Assembly (NCBI RefSeq): GCF_001551835.1
Contig: NZ_LODL01000040.1
Coordinates: 15,167 to 64,969, forward strand
DNA length: 49,803 nt
DNA from: Dechloromonas denitrificans
GTDB lineage: Bacteria > Pseudomonadota > Gammaproteobacteria > Burkholderiales > Rhodocyclaceae
Direction of reading: 5' to 3'
The position numbers were made by a program, and so were the translations under genes. Positions within the stretch are counted from its first letter, which is position 1, and every line of letters begins with the position of its first letter. The notes beneath the pieces are model-generated. The model saw only the letters and a list, made by a program, of their open reading frames with translations, did not search any database and had not been told where the DNA came from. This document shows, piece by piece, positions 35,354 to 44,858 of the stretch.

Positions 35354-37131
35354 TGCTGATGAATCTGTTCAAATTCAAGGGTGGCGTCAAGCCGCCGACC
35401 AACAAGACGCAATCCCTCGGTTTGTCGATCGCCCAGGCGCCGCTGCCCTCGAAGCTAGTCGTGCCGCTGCACCAGAGCATCGGCGGTACGCCGCGGCCGG
35501 TCGTCCAGGCCGGCGACAAGGTGCTGAAAGGCCAGCTGATCGGCGAAGCCGATGGCTGGATTTCGGCCGCTGTCCATGCGCCGACCTCGGGGACCGTGCT
35601 CGAAGTGGCGATGCATGTGCAGCCGCACCCCTCCGGCCTCGACGCCATGTGCGTCGTCATCGAGCCGGATGGCAAGGATGAATGGATTGCGCGCCAACCC
35701 GTCGATTACCAAGCGCTGACTCCCGAGCAGGTGCGCGAACGCCTGCAGCAGGCCGGTGTCGTCGGCCTGGGCGGCGCCGTTTTCCCGACCCACGGCAAGC
35801 TGACCGCTTCGAAGACGGTGCCGATGGACGAGCTGGTCATCAATGGCGCCGAGTGCGAACCCTTCATTACCTGCGACGACCTGCTGATGCGCGAACGCGC
35901 CGAGGAAGTCGTGCGCGGCATTGGCGTCTTCCGCGACCTGCTGCAGCCGAAGAAGGTGCTGATCGGCATCGAGGACAACAAGCCGGAAGCCGCCGCCGCG
36001 ATGCGTGCTGCGGTCGACGCGCTGGGCGAGCCGTTTTTGGTCGTCCAGGTGCCGACGCTGTACCCGGCCGGCGGCGCCAAGCAGTTGATCCGCGTCCTGA
36101 CCGGCAAGGAAGTGCCGGCCTCGAAACGCTCGACCGACCTCGGCGTCCAGTGTTTCAACGTCGCCACTGCCTACACCGCCTGGCGCGCCATCGCCCACGG
36201 CGAACCGGTCGTCTCGCGCCTGGTGACGGTGACCGGTAACGTCGGCGAACCGCGCAATTACGAAGTGCTGATCGGCACGCCGATGGGCGAACTGCTGCAA
36301 TTGGCCCAGCCGCAGCCGGATACCGACGGCATCGTGATGGGCGGCCCGATGATGGGCTTTCTGGTCCCCGACGCCAAGGTGCCGGTGGTCAAGGCGACCA
36401 ACTGCCTGATCGCCCACTCCGAGCGCCTGTTCCCGCCCAAGGCGCCGGAAATGCCGTGTATCCGCTGCGGCGCCTGCGCCCAGGCCTGCCCGCACGAACT
36501 GCAGCCGTTCGAGATGTACTGGTTCTCGCGCGCCAAGAATTTCGGCAAGACGCAGGAATATCACATCTTCGACTGCATCGAATGCGGCTGCTGTTCCTTC
36601 GTCTGCCCGTCGCGCATTCCGCTGGTTCAGTATTTCCGTTTCGCGAAGAGCGAAATCTGGGCCCGTGAACGCGACAAGAATGCCGCCGAGGGCGCCAAGG
36701 CTCGCTTCGAATTCAAGCAATTGCGCGATGAGCGCGAGAAGGCCGAAAAGGCCGAGAAGCTGGCCAAGGCCGCCGCTGCACAAGCCGCCAAGAAAGCCGC
36801 GGAAGCTGCTGCCGCGGCAGCAGCCGAAGCCAGCCCGACGGCGCCCGACAGCGCTGCCGCAGCAACGCAAGTCCCGGCCAGTGCGGCGACCGTCGAAGCA
36901 ACAGCCACTCCTGCGGTCGACGCCGAAAAAGAGGCAAAAAAGGCCGCCATCGCCGCCGCTATGGCCCGGGCCAAGGCCCAGCGCGAAGCCGTGCAACCGA
37001 AAAACACCGAGCAACTGAGCGCCGTCCAGCAACGCGAACAGGCCGAGATCGAGGCCCGCCGCCAAGCCGCTCACCTGACCGACCCCGCCCAGGCGGAACC
37101 GGCCGCCCCGGCCAGCGAGAAAACCGACTGA
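35353..37131 (+). CDS. rsxC: Rnf/Rsx complex NADH-binding subunit C
   Basis: 592 residues. The core (1-455) has the NADH/FMN-binding region of RnfC and two 4Fe-4S clusters, CIRCGACAQACP and CIECGCCSFVCP. A C-terminal tail of about 125 residues, rich in Ala, Lys and Glu, is predicted to be coiled coil and low complexity; long variable tails are usual in gammaproteobacterial RsxC. ATG 35353 overlaps the rsxB stop and decides the start. The next ATG, two codons on, is an alternative. Confidence 0.95.
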   Translation: MLMNLFKFKGGVKPPTNKTQSLGLSIAQAPLPSKLVVPLHQSIGGTPRPVVQAGDKVLKGQLIGEADGWISAAVHAPTSGTVLEVAMHVQPHPSGLDAMCVVIEPDGKDEWIARQPVDYQALTPEQVRERLQQAGVVGLGGAVFPTHGKLTASKTVPMDELVINGAECEPFITCDDLLMRERAEEVVRGIGVFRDLLQPKKVLIGIEDNKPEAAAAMRAAVDALGEPFLVVQVPTLYPAGGAKQLIRVLTGKEVPASKRSTDLGVQCFNVATAYTAWRAIAHGEPVVSRLVTVTGNVGEPRNYEVLIGTPMGELLQLAQPQPDTDGIVMGGPMMGFLVPDAKVPVVKATNCLIAHSERLFPPKAPEMPCIRCGACAQACPHELQPFEMYWFSRAKNFGKTQEYHIFDCIECGCCSFVCPSRIPLVQYFRFAKSEIWARERDKNAAEGAKARFEFKQLRDEREKAEKAEKLAKAAAAQAAKKAAEAAAAAAAEASPTAPDSAAAATQVPASAATVEATATPAVDAEKEAKKAAIAAAMARAKAQREAVQPKNTEQLSAVQQREQAEIEARRQAAHLTDPAQAEPAAPASEKTD

Positions 37132-38147
37132 TGTTTGCCCCCGCCCCATTTCTACTGAAGGACGCCAGCGTCAGCCGGGTCATGACCCAGGTCTGCCTGG
37201 CCCTGGTTCCCGGCATCGCCGCCTATGCCTGGCTGGTTGGCCCGGCCATCCTGGTCCAACTGGTCATCGCCTCGCTCGCCGCGCTGCTCGCCGAAGCCGC
37301 CATGTTGCGCGTCCAAGGCAAGCCGCTCGGCATGTTCCTGGCCGATGGCTCGGCCGTCGTCACCGCCTGGCTGATCGCCCTCACCTTTCCGCCGCTTGCC
37401 CCGTGGTGGCTGGTCGTCACCGGTACGGTCTTCGCCATCGTCATCGCCAAGCAGTTGTACGGCGGACTCGGCCAGAACCCGTTCAATCCGGCGATGGTCG
37501 CCTTTGCCGTCTGCATCGTCGCCTTTCCGGCCCTGATGTCGCAGTGGCCGAGCGTCGGACTGCAACTGTCGCTGGCCGACCAGATCAACGTCATCCTCGG
37601 CCTGGCGCCTCGCGTCGATGCGCTGGCCGGCGCCACCCCGCTCGATGCGATGAAAACCGCGCTCAAGCTGGCCGACGGCAGTGTCAGCGTCACGCAATTG
37701 CTGGCCAATCAGGATATTTATGGCAACTTCGCCGGCCGCGGCTGGGAATGGGTGGCCGCCGGCTATCTGCTCGGTGGCCTCTGGATGTGGCAACGCAAGC
37801 TGATTACCTGGCATGTGCCGACCGCCTTCATCGGCGCCCTGGTCGTCGTTGCCGGCGGACTCTGGCTGTACAACCCGGCCCAATTCGCCAATCCGCTCTT
37901 CCATCTGCTCTCCGGCGGCAGCATGCTCGGCGCCTTCTTCATCGCTACCGATCCGGTTTCTGGTTGCACGACGCCACGCGGCAAGCTGATCTTCGGCGCC
38001 GGCGCCGGCCTGCTCGCCTACATCATCCGCGTCTTTGGCGGCTACCCGGATGGCGTCGCCTTCGCGGTATTGCTGATGAACCTGTGCGCCCCGGTCATTG
38101 ACCTGCTGACCCAGCCGCCGATCTTCGGCATGAAGGACAAGGCATGA
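37131..38147 (+). CDS. rsxD: Rnf/Rsx complex membrane subunit D
   Basis: 338 residues with about nine to ten membrane segments. The flavin-attachment region reads DPVSGCTTPRGKLIFG, so the threonine of the usual S-x-x-T site is kept. RnfD carries covalently bound FMN and helps ion transport. The ATG shares one base with the rsxC stop. Confidence 0.95.
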   Translation: MFAPAPFLLKDASVSRVMTQVCLALVPGIAAYAWLVGPAILVQLVIASLAALLAEAAMLRVQGKPLGMFLADGSAVVTAWLIALTFPPLAPWWLVVTGTVFAIVIAKQLYGGLGQNPFNPAMVAFAVCIVAFPALMSQWPSVGLQLSLADQINVILGLAPRVDALAGATPLDAMKTALKLADGSVSVTQLLANQDIYGNFAGRGWEWVAAGYLLGGLWMWQRKLITWHVPTAFIGALVVVAGGLWLYNPAQFANPLFHLLSGGSMLGAFFIATDPVSGCTTPRGKLIFGAGAGLLAYIIRVFGGYPDGVAFAVLLMNLCAPVIDLLTQPPIFGMKDKA

Positions 38148-38821
38148 CGACGACTGCCAAGGAACTCTCCGCACCCGGCATGGCGGCCCGTACGGCGGCC
38201 ATCCTCTTTGTTTTCGTGATCATTTTCACCGGCCTGCTTTCCGCCGCCTACCTGTGGACCAAGCCGGCCATCGAAGCCTCGGCGACCGAAGAGAAGATGA
38301 AACTGGTCGACGAAGTGCTACCGCGCAGCGAGTACGACAACGCCCTGCTCGAAGACACGCTGACCCTGCCGGCGACGCCGGAACTCGGCCTGAATGAGCC
38401 GTCCACGCTGTATCGCGCCCGCCGCGGCGGCCAGCCGGCGGCGTTGATCTTCGAGTCGATCGCCCCGGATGGCTATGCCGGCAAGATCCGGCTGATCGTC
38501 GCCATTCGCGCCGACGGCCGGTTGGCCGGCGTCCGCGTCACGCAACACAAGGAAACACCGGGCCTCGGCGATTACATCGAGGTCAAGAAGGACAAGAACA
38601 AGGCCCGGCCGTGGATCACCCAGTTTGTCGACATGTCCCTGGCCACGGTCAGCGACAAGGACTGGAAAGTCAAGAAGGACGGCGGCCACCTCGACTACTA
38701 CGCCGGCGCCACCGTCACCCCGCGCGCCGTCACCAAGGCTGTCTTCAAGGCCGTGCACTGGGCCGAAGCCAATCGCAACCAGCTATTCGCCGAAGCGGCC
38801 GGCAAGGGAGGCTCCCAATGA
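38144..38821 (+). CDS. rsxG: Rnf/Rsx complex flavoprotein subunit G
   Basis: 225 residues. One N-terminal membrane helix anchors a periplasmic FMN-binding domain. The covalent FMN motif, normally S-G-A-T, reads AGATVTPRAV; the acceptor threonine is present while the first Ser is Ala. TPGLGDYIEVKKDK is the other family block. It overlaps rsxD and rsxE by 4 bp each. Confidence 0.94.
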   Translation: MTTTAKELSAPGMAARTAAILFVFVIIFTGLLSAAYLWTKPAIEASATEEKMKLVDEVLPRSEYDNALLEDTLTLPATPELGLNEPSTLYRARRGGQPAALIFESIAPDGYAGKIRLIVAIRADGRLAGVRVTQHKETPGLGDYIEVKKDKNKARPWITQFVDMSLATVSDKDWKVKKDGGHLDYYAGATVTPRAVTKAVFKAVHWAEANRNQLFAEAAGKGGSQ

Positions 38822-39507
38822 TTACCCGTGACGAATTCAAGACCATCGCCGGCAACGGCATCTGGAAGCAGAACACCTCGATCGCCCAGATCCTTGGCCT
38901 TTGCCCGCTGCTGGCGGTGACCACCAATGCGGTCAACGGCATCATGCTGTCGCTCGCCACCATCCTGGTCATGGCCCTCTCCAACGTTGCCGTGGCCGCC
39001 CTGCGCAACCTGATCCCGCACGAGATCCGCATCCCGGTCTTCATCCTGATCGTCGCTGCGCTGGTCACCGTCGTCGATCTGCTCTTCAACGCCAACCTGC
39101 ACGAGCTTTACCTGGTCCTCGGCATCTTCATTCCGCTGATCGTCACCAACTGCATCGTGCTCGCCCGCGTCGAGGCCTTTGCCGCCAAGAACCCGCCGCT
39201 GCAATCGACGCTCGACGGCATCTTCATGGGCGTCGGCATGCTATGGACGCTGGCCCTGCTCGGCGGCATGCGCGAACTGCTCGGTAGCGGTACGCTGTTC
39301 GGCGGCATCGACATGGTTTTCCCCAGCCTGCAGCCGATCCAGCTACTGCCGGAAAGCTACCCCGGCTTCCTGCTCGCCTTGTTGCCGCCCGGCGCCTTCA
39401 TCCTGCTCGGCTGCATGATTGCCTGGAAAAACTGGATGGATGCCCGGGCCGCCGCCCGCGCCCAGACCAAGCCGCCGACCCCGGTCGCCACCGCCGGCTG
39501 CCACTGA
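38818..39507 (+). CDS. rsxE: Rnf/Rsx complex membrane subunit E
   Basis: 229 residues with six membrane segments, homologous to RsxA: QILGLCPLLAVTTNAVNG and LGIFIPLIVTNCIVLARVEAF carry the conserved cysteines. ATG 38818 overlaps the rsxG stop (ATGA). It ends the operon; the next gene in E. coli would be nth, but here three minus-strand genes intervene. Only 11 bp separate its stop from that of the convergent EAL gene, and no hairpin is evident there. Confidence 0.95.
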   Translation: MITRDEFKTIAGNGIWKQNTSIAQILGLCPLLAVTTNAVNGIMLSLATILVMALSNVAVAALRNLIPHEIRIPVFILIVAALVTVVDLLFNANLHELYLVLGIFIPLIVTNCIVLARVEAFAAKNPPLQSTLDGIFMGVGMLWTLALLGGMRELLGSGTLFGGIDMVFPSLQPIQLLPESYPGFLLALLPPGAFILLGCMIAWKNWMDARAAARAQTKPPTPVATAGCH

Positions 39508-39518
39508 CGACGCAGCAA

Positions 39519-42080
39519 TCAGGTCTGGCGGCTCGCCGCCAGCACCGCGCCCATGGCTTCGGCCGCCTGCGGTCGACCGAACAAAAAGCCCTGAAACTGA
39601 TCGCAGCCGTGTGCCCGCAGATAGTCGCGCTGGGCCTCGGTTTCCACCCCCTCGGCAATCACTGACAGATCGAGCTGGTGCGCCATGGCGATCATCGCCG
39701 AGGCCAGCTTGCCGCTCGCCCCTTCTTCGCCGATTTCGCAAACGAAGGCGCGGTCGATCTTCAGCGCCTGCAGCGGAAACTGGTTCAGGTAGCTCAAGGA
39801 CGAATAGCCGGTGCCGAAATCGTCGATCGCCACATCGATCTGCATCGCCCGCAATTCATGCAGCACCTCGACCGCTCGCCCGGCGTTGCGCATCAGCAGC
39901 GATTCGGTCAGTTCCAGCGTCAGCAGGTCGGGTGCCAGCCGATGGCGGGCCAGCGCCTCGGCGACCAGTTTCGGTACATCCTGCTGCGCAAACTGATGGG
40001 CCGAGATATTGACCGCCACCGGCACCACCGGAAGGCCTGCATCGAGCCAGGCCCGCTGCTGCCGGCAGACATCGTGAATCGCCCACTGACCGAGCCCGCC
40101 GATCAGGCCGCTTTCCTCGGCCAGCGGAATGAAACGGACCGGTGAAATCGGGCCATGCTCGGGGTGCTGCCAGCGCATCAAGGCCTCGGCCCCGATCAGA
40201 CGACTAGTCGCCGCATCGACCTTGGGCTGGTAATGCATCGACAACTCGCCGCGCTCCAGCGCGCCACGCAGGTCGTTTTCGAGCAGCAATTCGCCGAGCG
40301 AGGCGCGATTGATATCGGGCGCATAGAAACGCGCCGTGTTGCGCCCTTCATCCTTGGCCCGGTACATCGCGGCATCCGCCTTGCGCAGCAACTCGGACAC
40401 GGTGACGCCATCATCCGGGCAGAGCACGATGCCGGCGCTGCCCGTCACCGTCAGCGCATGGCCGGCCAGTAGATAGGGCTGGCCCATCGCTGCCAGCAGC
40501 TTGCGGGTGACATGCATGGCGTCCTGCACCTGCTCCAGTTCGGGCAGGACGACGACGAATTCGTCGCCACCCAGCCGGGACAGGGTGTCCGTTTCGCGCA
40601 GCACGGCCAAGCCGCGCTGGGCGGCCTGGATCAGCAGGTGGTCGCCGATTTCGTGGCCGAGGGTGTCGTTGATATTCTTGAAACGGTCGAGATCGACAAA
40701 AACCACCGCCGCCGGCAGCTTGCTGCGCCGCGCCTTGACGATCGCCTGGGCGATCCGGTCTTCGAGCAGCAGGCGATTCGGCAGGCCGGTCAGCGCATCG
40801 TGATGCGCCAGATGCTGAATACGCGCCTCGTTCTGCTTGCGCTCCGAAATATCGGTGAAGACACCGATGTAGTGACTGACCGCTTCGCCATCTTCACGCA
40901 CGGCCGCCAGCGACAGCCACTCCGGATAGATGCCGCCATCCTTGCGCCGGTTCCAGATTTCGCCGTGCCACTGGCCATACTCCAGCAGTTCGGCCCACAT
41001 CTGGCGATAGAACTCCGGCCCCTGGCGCCCCGAATTCAGGATGGCCGGCGTCTGGCCGATCACCTCCTCGACGGCATAGCCGGTTATTGCGCAAAAAGCC
41101 GGGTTGACCGCAAGAATGCGCGATTGCGCATCGGTAATCGTCATTCCTTCGGTGGCACTGGTAAAGACCCGGGCATAGAGCCGGAGTTGGGCCTCGGCCC
41201 GGCGCTGAGCCTTGAGGCGCTGGGCCAGGTCGCGCCGGTTCTTGTCGATGCGAATAACCGCATAAATGACGTAGAGCACCAGCAGCAAGGCGACGGTATA
41301 CAGCAGACGGCGATAGCTCGCCGCGATGCTCAGGGACGCGGCATGCCCGGCCGTATAGAGCCGGGTCAGTTCCTCATGCAATTGCGTCGTCGGCGAATGC
41401 ATGATGCGGAAAACCTGCTGATCGACTTCCGGCCGCCGTTCAATGATGACGCGGGCGTGCACCAGCAGATGCGCCAGGCCGGCCGGCTCCTTGGCAAGGG
41501 ACTCGGCCGGCACTTTCTCCAGACGTTCGAGCATGGCCATCAGCCCAACCACCGAGTCGCGATCCGGCCCCTGGCCGAAACTCAGCACGGCCCGCAGGAA
41601 ACGCCCCAGTTCCGGCGGCGCGGCCGCTCCGGCCTGCTGCAGATAGTGCTCGGCAGCCTGCGGGAAATAATGCAGGGAATTGCGCAGCACGGCATTGCTC
41701 CGCTGAAAGCGGTCGATCTCGGCTTCCTTGGCCAGTTGCGCCGCCAACAGATCATTCAGCTTTGCGTTCAGCAGCGGCAGATGATCGACCGGCGTCCAGC
41801 CCGGGAAATTGAGTATCCTCGGCCGCTCTTCGCGAATTTCACGCAGATGGCGGACCAACGCATCGTAGTTATGCACCAGATCGGAATAACTGCCCAGCAC
41901 CGCCGCGTTCAACTCGACATCCGCCTGTTCGATCCGGCGCAGCGACTGCATGTAGGAATAATGCACCTCCGGCGCCACCTCGCCGGCCCGCACGAACAGC
42001 CAGGTCAGCAGACTGGCCAGTGCAACACCCCCCAGAGCCAGCAGCAGCCAACGCCGGTTTCGTTCCCGTGGCGTCGTCAT
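39519..42080 (-). CDS. DAHL-PAS-GGDEF-EAL membrane signalling protein
   Basis: 853 residues. Membrane helices at about 11-30 and 259-277 flank an all-helical periplasmic sensor domain (about 35-255) that resembles the DAHL type. A PAS domain (about 300-415), a GGDEF domain with intact GGDEF (504-508) and an EAL domain with EAL (632-634) and DDFGTG (753-758) follow. Both catalytic sites look complete, so the protein may make or break c-di-GMP. Its ATG overlaps the stop of the di-haem peroxidase gene (ATGA), so the sensor and the peroxidase are made together. Longer upstream frames are antisense artefacts. Confidence 0.9.
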   Translation of the reverse strand: MTTPRERNRRWLLLALGGVALASLLTWLFVRAGEVAPEVHYSYMQSLRRIEQADVELNAAVLGSYSDLVHNYDALVRHLREIREERPRILNFPGWTPVDHLPLLNAKLNDLLAAQLAKEAEIDRFQRSNAVLRNSLHYFPQAAEHYLQQAGAAAPPELGRFLRAVLSFGQGPDRDSVVGLMAMLERLEKVPAESLAKEPAGLAHLLVHARVIIERRPEVDQQVFRIMHSPTTQLHEELTRLYTAGHAASLSIAASYRRLLYTVALLLVLYVIYAVIRIDKNRRDLAQRLKAQRRAEAQLRLYARVFTSATEGMTITDAQSRILAVNPAFCAITGYAVEEVIGQTPAILNSGRQGPEFYRQMWAELLEYGQWHGEIWNRRKDGGIYPEWLSLAAVREDGEAVSHYIGVFTDISERKQNEARIQHLAHHDALTGLPNRLLLEDRIAQAIVKARRSKLPAAVVFVDLDRFKNINDTLGHEIGDHLLIQAAQRGLAVLRETDTLSRLGGDEFVVVLPELEQVQDAMHVTRKLLAAMGQPYLLAGHALTVTGSAGIVLCPDDGVTVSELLRKADAAMYRAKDEGRNTARFYAPDINRASLGELLLENDLRGALERGELSMHYQPKVDAATSRLIGAEALMRWQHPEHGPISPVRFIPLAEESGLIGGLGQWAIHDVCRQQRAWLDAGLPVVPVAVNISAHQFAQQDVPKLVAEALARHRLAPDLLTLELTESLLMRNAGRAVEVLHELRAMQIDVAIDDFGTGYSSLSYLNQFPLQALKIDRAFVCEIGEEGASGKLASAMIAMAHQLDLSVIAEGVETEAQRDYLRAHGCDQFQGFLFGRPQAAEAMGAVLAASRQT

Positions 42081-43117
42081 TGCAGCAGCGCTCCCCGCCA
42101 TTCGCCGGTCAGGCTCTTGAGAAAGGCGGCAATCGCCTGTGCATCGAGCTCCGACAGTTCGCGCCCCAACTGGTAACGCCCCATCAGCAGTACCGCCTGC
42201 TCCAGGGTCGCCACCGAGCCGTCGTGGAAATAGGGAGCGGTCAGCGCCACATTGCGCAGGCTGGGCACCTTGAAGACATGCTTGTCCTCGTCGCGCTGGG
42301 TGACGTTGAAACGCCCCAGATCGGCCCGGGTGATGGCGCGACCGGCAAAGTAATCGCCGAGTACGCCGAACTTCTGATACATGTTGCCCCCGACCAGCGC
42401 CCCCTGGTGGCAACTGCTGCAGCCCAGTTCGCGGAAGCGCCGGTAGCCCTCGACTTCGGCCGGGTTCAAGGCCGCCTGATCGCCCTGCAGATAACGGTCG
42501 AAGCGCGAATTCGGGGTTTGCAGCGAGCGCTCGAAAGTGGCAATCGCATTGCTCACATTGTTCACCGTCAGGCCATCCGGGTAGGCGCGCCGGAAATCGG
42601 CCTGCAACGCCTCATCCTGCGCCAGGCGGTCGAGCACCTGCGACCAGTTGCTGCCCATTTCCAGCGGATTGTGCACCGGCCCCGCCACCTGCTCCTCCAG
42701 CGTCAGCGCCCGGCCATCCCAGAACTGGGCCATGCTCAGTCCGCTGTTGAAGACGCTCGGCGCATTGATCTCGCCGACAGCACCGCCGATGCCGACGGAA
42801 AACGGCCGGCCATCGGCACCGCCGCGCCTCAGATCGTGACAGGAGACACAGGCCAGCGTCCGGTCGGCGGAAAAGCGCTTGTCGCTGAACAACCGCTCAC
42901 CGAGGGCGACCCGCTCGGCAGACAGAACGGGCAAAGCTGGCAAGGGCAAGATCGGCTCAACGGCATCCTTCGTCGAGGCCGGAATGCTGCGGTCGACGCC
43001 TTCGCTGCTCTGATGGTCATAGGGCACCAGCAGGGAAGCCAGACTTGAAGCAATAAGCAGAACGGGAATGACGAGCAGCAAGCGCCGGGTCAATGGGATT
43101 TTCGATTTTTCTGGCAC
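42077..43117 (-). CDS. Di-haem cytochrome c peroxidase (CCP/MauG family)
   Basis: 346 residues with an N-terminal hydrophobic anchor (about 12-31). Two haem c sites are visible: CVSCH (90-94) and CSSCH (233-237). The surrounding LGERLFSDKRFS and TAPYFHDGSVATLEQAV are family hallmarks. The protein reduces hydrogen peroxide in the periplasm with electrons from cytochrome c, or modifies a protein like MauG. It starts at GTG 43117. It is translationally coupled to the DAHL-PAS-GGDEF-EAL gene, and a PAS-GGDEF gene lies 48 bp upstream. Confidence 0.9.
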   Translation of the reverse strand: MPEKSKIPLTRRLLLVIPVLLIASSLASLLVPYDHQSSEGVDRSIPASTKDAVEPILPLPALPVLSAERVALGERLFSDKRFSADRTLACVSCHDLRRGGADGRPFSVGIGGAVGEINAPSVFNSGLSMAQFWDGRALTLEEQVAGPVHNPLEMGSNWSQVLDRLAQDEALQADFRRAYPDGLTVNNVSNAIATFERSLQTPNSRFDRYLQGDQAALNPAEVEGYRRFRELGCSSCHQGALVGGNMYQKFGVLGDYFAGRAITRADLGRFNVTQRDEDKHVFKVPSLRNVALTAPYFHDGSVATLEQAVLLMGRYQLGRELSELDAQAIAAFLKSLTGEWRGALLQ

Positions 43118-43165
43118 CAGTGTCCTGCGATTCTCTGCGGGCGGACAAGCTCGCCCGGCAACAAC

Positions 43166-44188
43166 TCAAGCGGCCTCGATGACGCAATTCTTGCCGCGCC
43201 GCTTGGCTTCATAAGTGGCCTCGTCGGCCCGATGGATGAAGGAAGCCTCGCCTTCGCCCCGTACATACTCGGCGACCCCGATACTGACCGTACAACCGGC
43301 CAGTTCGGCATCGTTGGCCAGCGCCGCCTGAATGGCGACGCGCTCGCGCAAGCGCTCGGCAAACAAACACGCGGCAGCCGCATCGGCCTCCGGCAAAAGG
43401 ACGACGAACTCCTCCCCGCCATAGCGGAAAGCGCTGTCCGTACTGCGCAGCGACTCGCCGATCAAATGGGCCAGCCCCTGCAAGACCTTGTCGCCTTCGA
43501 GATGGCCCCGCGTATCGTTGATCTGCTTGAAGTTGTCGCAATCGATGACCAGCACCGACAAGGGACGGGCATAGCGGTCGGCCCTTTCCAGTTCGGCGTG
43601 CAGGCATTGATGCAGGTGGCGACGATTGAACAGCCCGGTCAGTGGATCGGTGACGCTGAGCACGCGATAACGCTCCTCGCTCTCGCGCAGGGCCTCCTCT
43701 GCCCGCCTGCGATCCGTCACGTCCTGCAAGGTTTCGATGGCGCCGATCACCCGGCCCTCGGCATCACGCAGCGGGGCGGCGGTAAAGTACAACCAGCGCC
43801 CCCCCTGGCCAAAAGCCGGGAAGAAATCCTCGGCCTCGAAAGCGCCTTCGATCAGCGCCGAGCGGCTGAATTTGCCGTGGTAGAACTGGTCGACCGCACC
43901 TTCGAGGGCACCGCTGACAATAAAATCCGCCATGATCGGTCGCGGGTGATCGTAGAAGGCGCGCCACTGCTCGGAATGACCGATCATCTCGGCCGCCGGC
44001 ACCCCGGTCAGCACAGCGCAAGCCCGGTTCCAGTGGGTGACCCGGTGCTGGTCGTCAATGACGAAACTGGCCACCGGATTGCCTTCGACAATCTGGGAGA
44101 GAACGAGATTATCCCCACGGGTTATCAGTGCCACAGAAGCGCAGCCTTCTCTGTCGGTTAGAATTTGTTTTCCTTGAATATCCATCAT
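43166..44188 (-). CDS. PAS-domain diguanylate cyclase
   Basis: 340 residues, no membrane segments. A PAS domain (about 30-160) ends in the typical DVTDRRRAEEALRESEERY linker helix, followed by a GGDEF domain with the active variant GGEEF (257-261). It should make c-di-GMP in response to a cytoplasmic signal, possibly redox or a bound cofactor. It is divergent from nth with only 37 bp between the two starts, and first of the minus-strand signalling cassette. Confidence 0.92.
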   Translation of the reverse strand: MMDIQGKQILTDREGCASVALITRGDNLVLSQIVEGNPVASFVIDDQHRVTHWNRACAVLTGVPAAEMIGHSEQWRAFYDHPRPIMADFIVSGALEGAVDQFYHGKFSRSALIEGAFEAEDFFPAFGQGGRWLYFTAAPLRDAEGRVIGAIETLQDVTDRRRAEEALRESEERYRVLSVTDPLTGLFNRRHLHQCLHAELERADRYARPLSVLVIDCDNFKQINDTRGHLEGDKVLQGLAHLIGESLRSTDSAFRYGGEEFVVLLPEADAAAACLFAERLRERVAIQAALANDAELAGCTVSIGVAEYVRGEGEASFIHRADEATYEAKRRGKNCVIEAA

Positions 44189-44225
44189 TCCGGCTTGCCT
44201 GACAATCCTGAAAAAGCCTTAAATC

Positions 44226-44858
44226 GTGAAAAAAGCCGCCATCGAAGCCTTTTACAGCCGCCTTGCCGAAAGCAATCCGGCGCCGACAACGGAACTGCAT
44301 TACAGCAGCCCCTTCCAGTTGCTGATCGCCGTCATCCTGTCGGCCCAGGCGACTGACGTCGGCGTCAACAAGGCGACGGCCCGCCTTTTTCCGCTCGCCC
44401 CGACACCGGAGACGATGGCCGCCCTCGGCGAGGAAGGCCTGACCGAGTACATCAAGACCATCGGCCTCTACCGCACCAAGGCCAAAAACGTCATCGCCAC
44501 CTGCCGCATCCTGCTCGCCGAGCACGGTGGCCAAGTGCCGACCGAGCGCGCCGCATTGGAAGCCTTGCCCGGTGTCGGCCGCAAGACGGCCAACGTCGTT
44601 CTCAATACCGCCTTCGGCCAGCCGACCATCGCCGTCGACACGCACATCTTCCGGCTTGGCAACCGCACCGGCCTCGCCCCGGGCAAGACCGTGCTCGAAG
44701 TCGAGCAGAAACTGCTGCGCGTCACGCCCGAGCAATACAAGAAAGACGCCCATCACTGGCTGATCCTGCATGGCCGTTACATTTGCAAGGCCCGCAAGCC
44801 GGAATGCGGACGCTGCGTCGTTGCCGACCTCTGCACCTTCAAGGGCAAGGCCCTGTGA
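44226..44858 (+). CDS. nth: Endonuclease III
   Basis: 210 residues. The helix-hairpin-helix LPGVGRKTANVVL holds catalytic K120, with D138 in AVDTHIFRL. The iron-sulfur loop C187, C194, C197, C203 (C-x6-C-x2-C-x5-C) is complete. The enzyme removes oxidised pyrimidines from DNA and nicks the abasic site. It starts at GTG 44226 and overlaps the FIST gene by 4 bp (GTGA). In E. coli nth directly follows rsxE; here 4.7 kb of opposite-strand genes separate them. Confidence 0.96.
   Translation: MKKAAIEAFYSRLAESNPAPTTELHYSSPFQLLIAVILSAQATDVGVNKATARLFPLAPTPETMAALGEEGLTEYIKTIGLYRTKAKNVIATCRILLAEHGGQVPTERAALEALPGVGRKTANVVLNTAFGQPTIAVDTHIFRLGNRTGLAPGKTVLEVEQKLLRVTPEQYKKDAHHWLILHGRYICKARKPECGRCVVADLCTFKGKAL

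Noticed and set aside
35455..37149. 564-codon frame antisense to rsxC
   Set aside because: rsxC is unambiguous with its cluster motifs; the antisense frame is low complexity.
40512..42176. 554-codon frame antisense to the DAHL-PAS-GGDEF-EAL gene
   Set aside because: No domain recognised, and the opposite frame has intact catalytic motifs.
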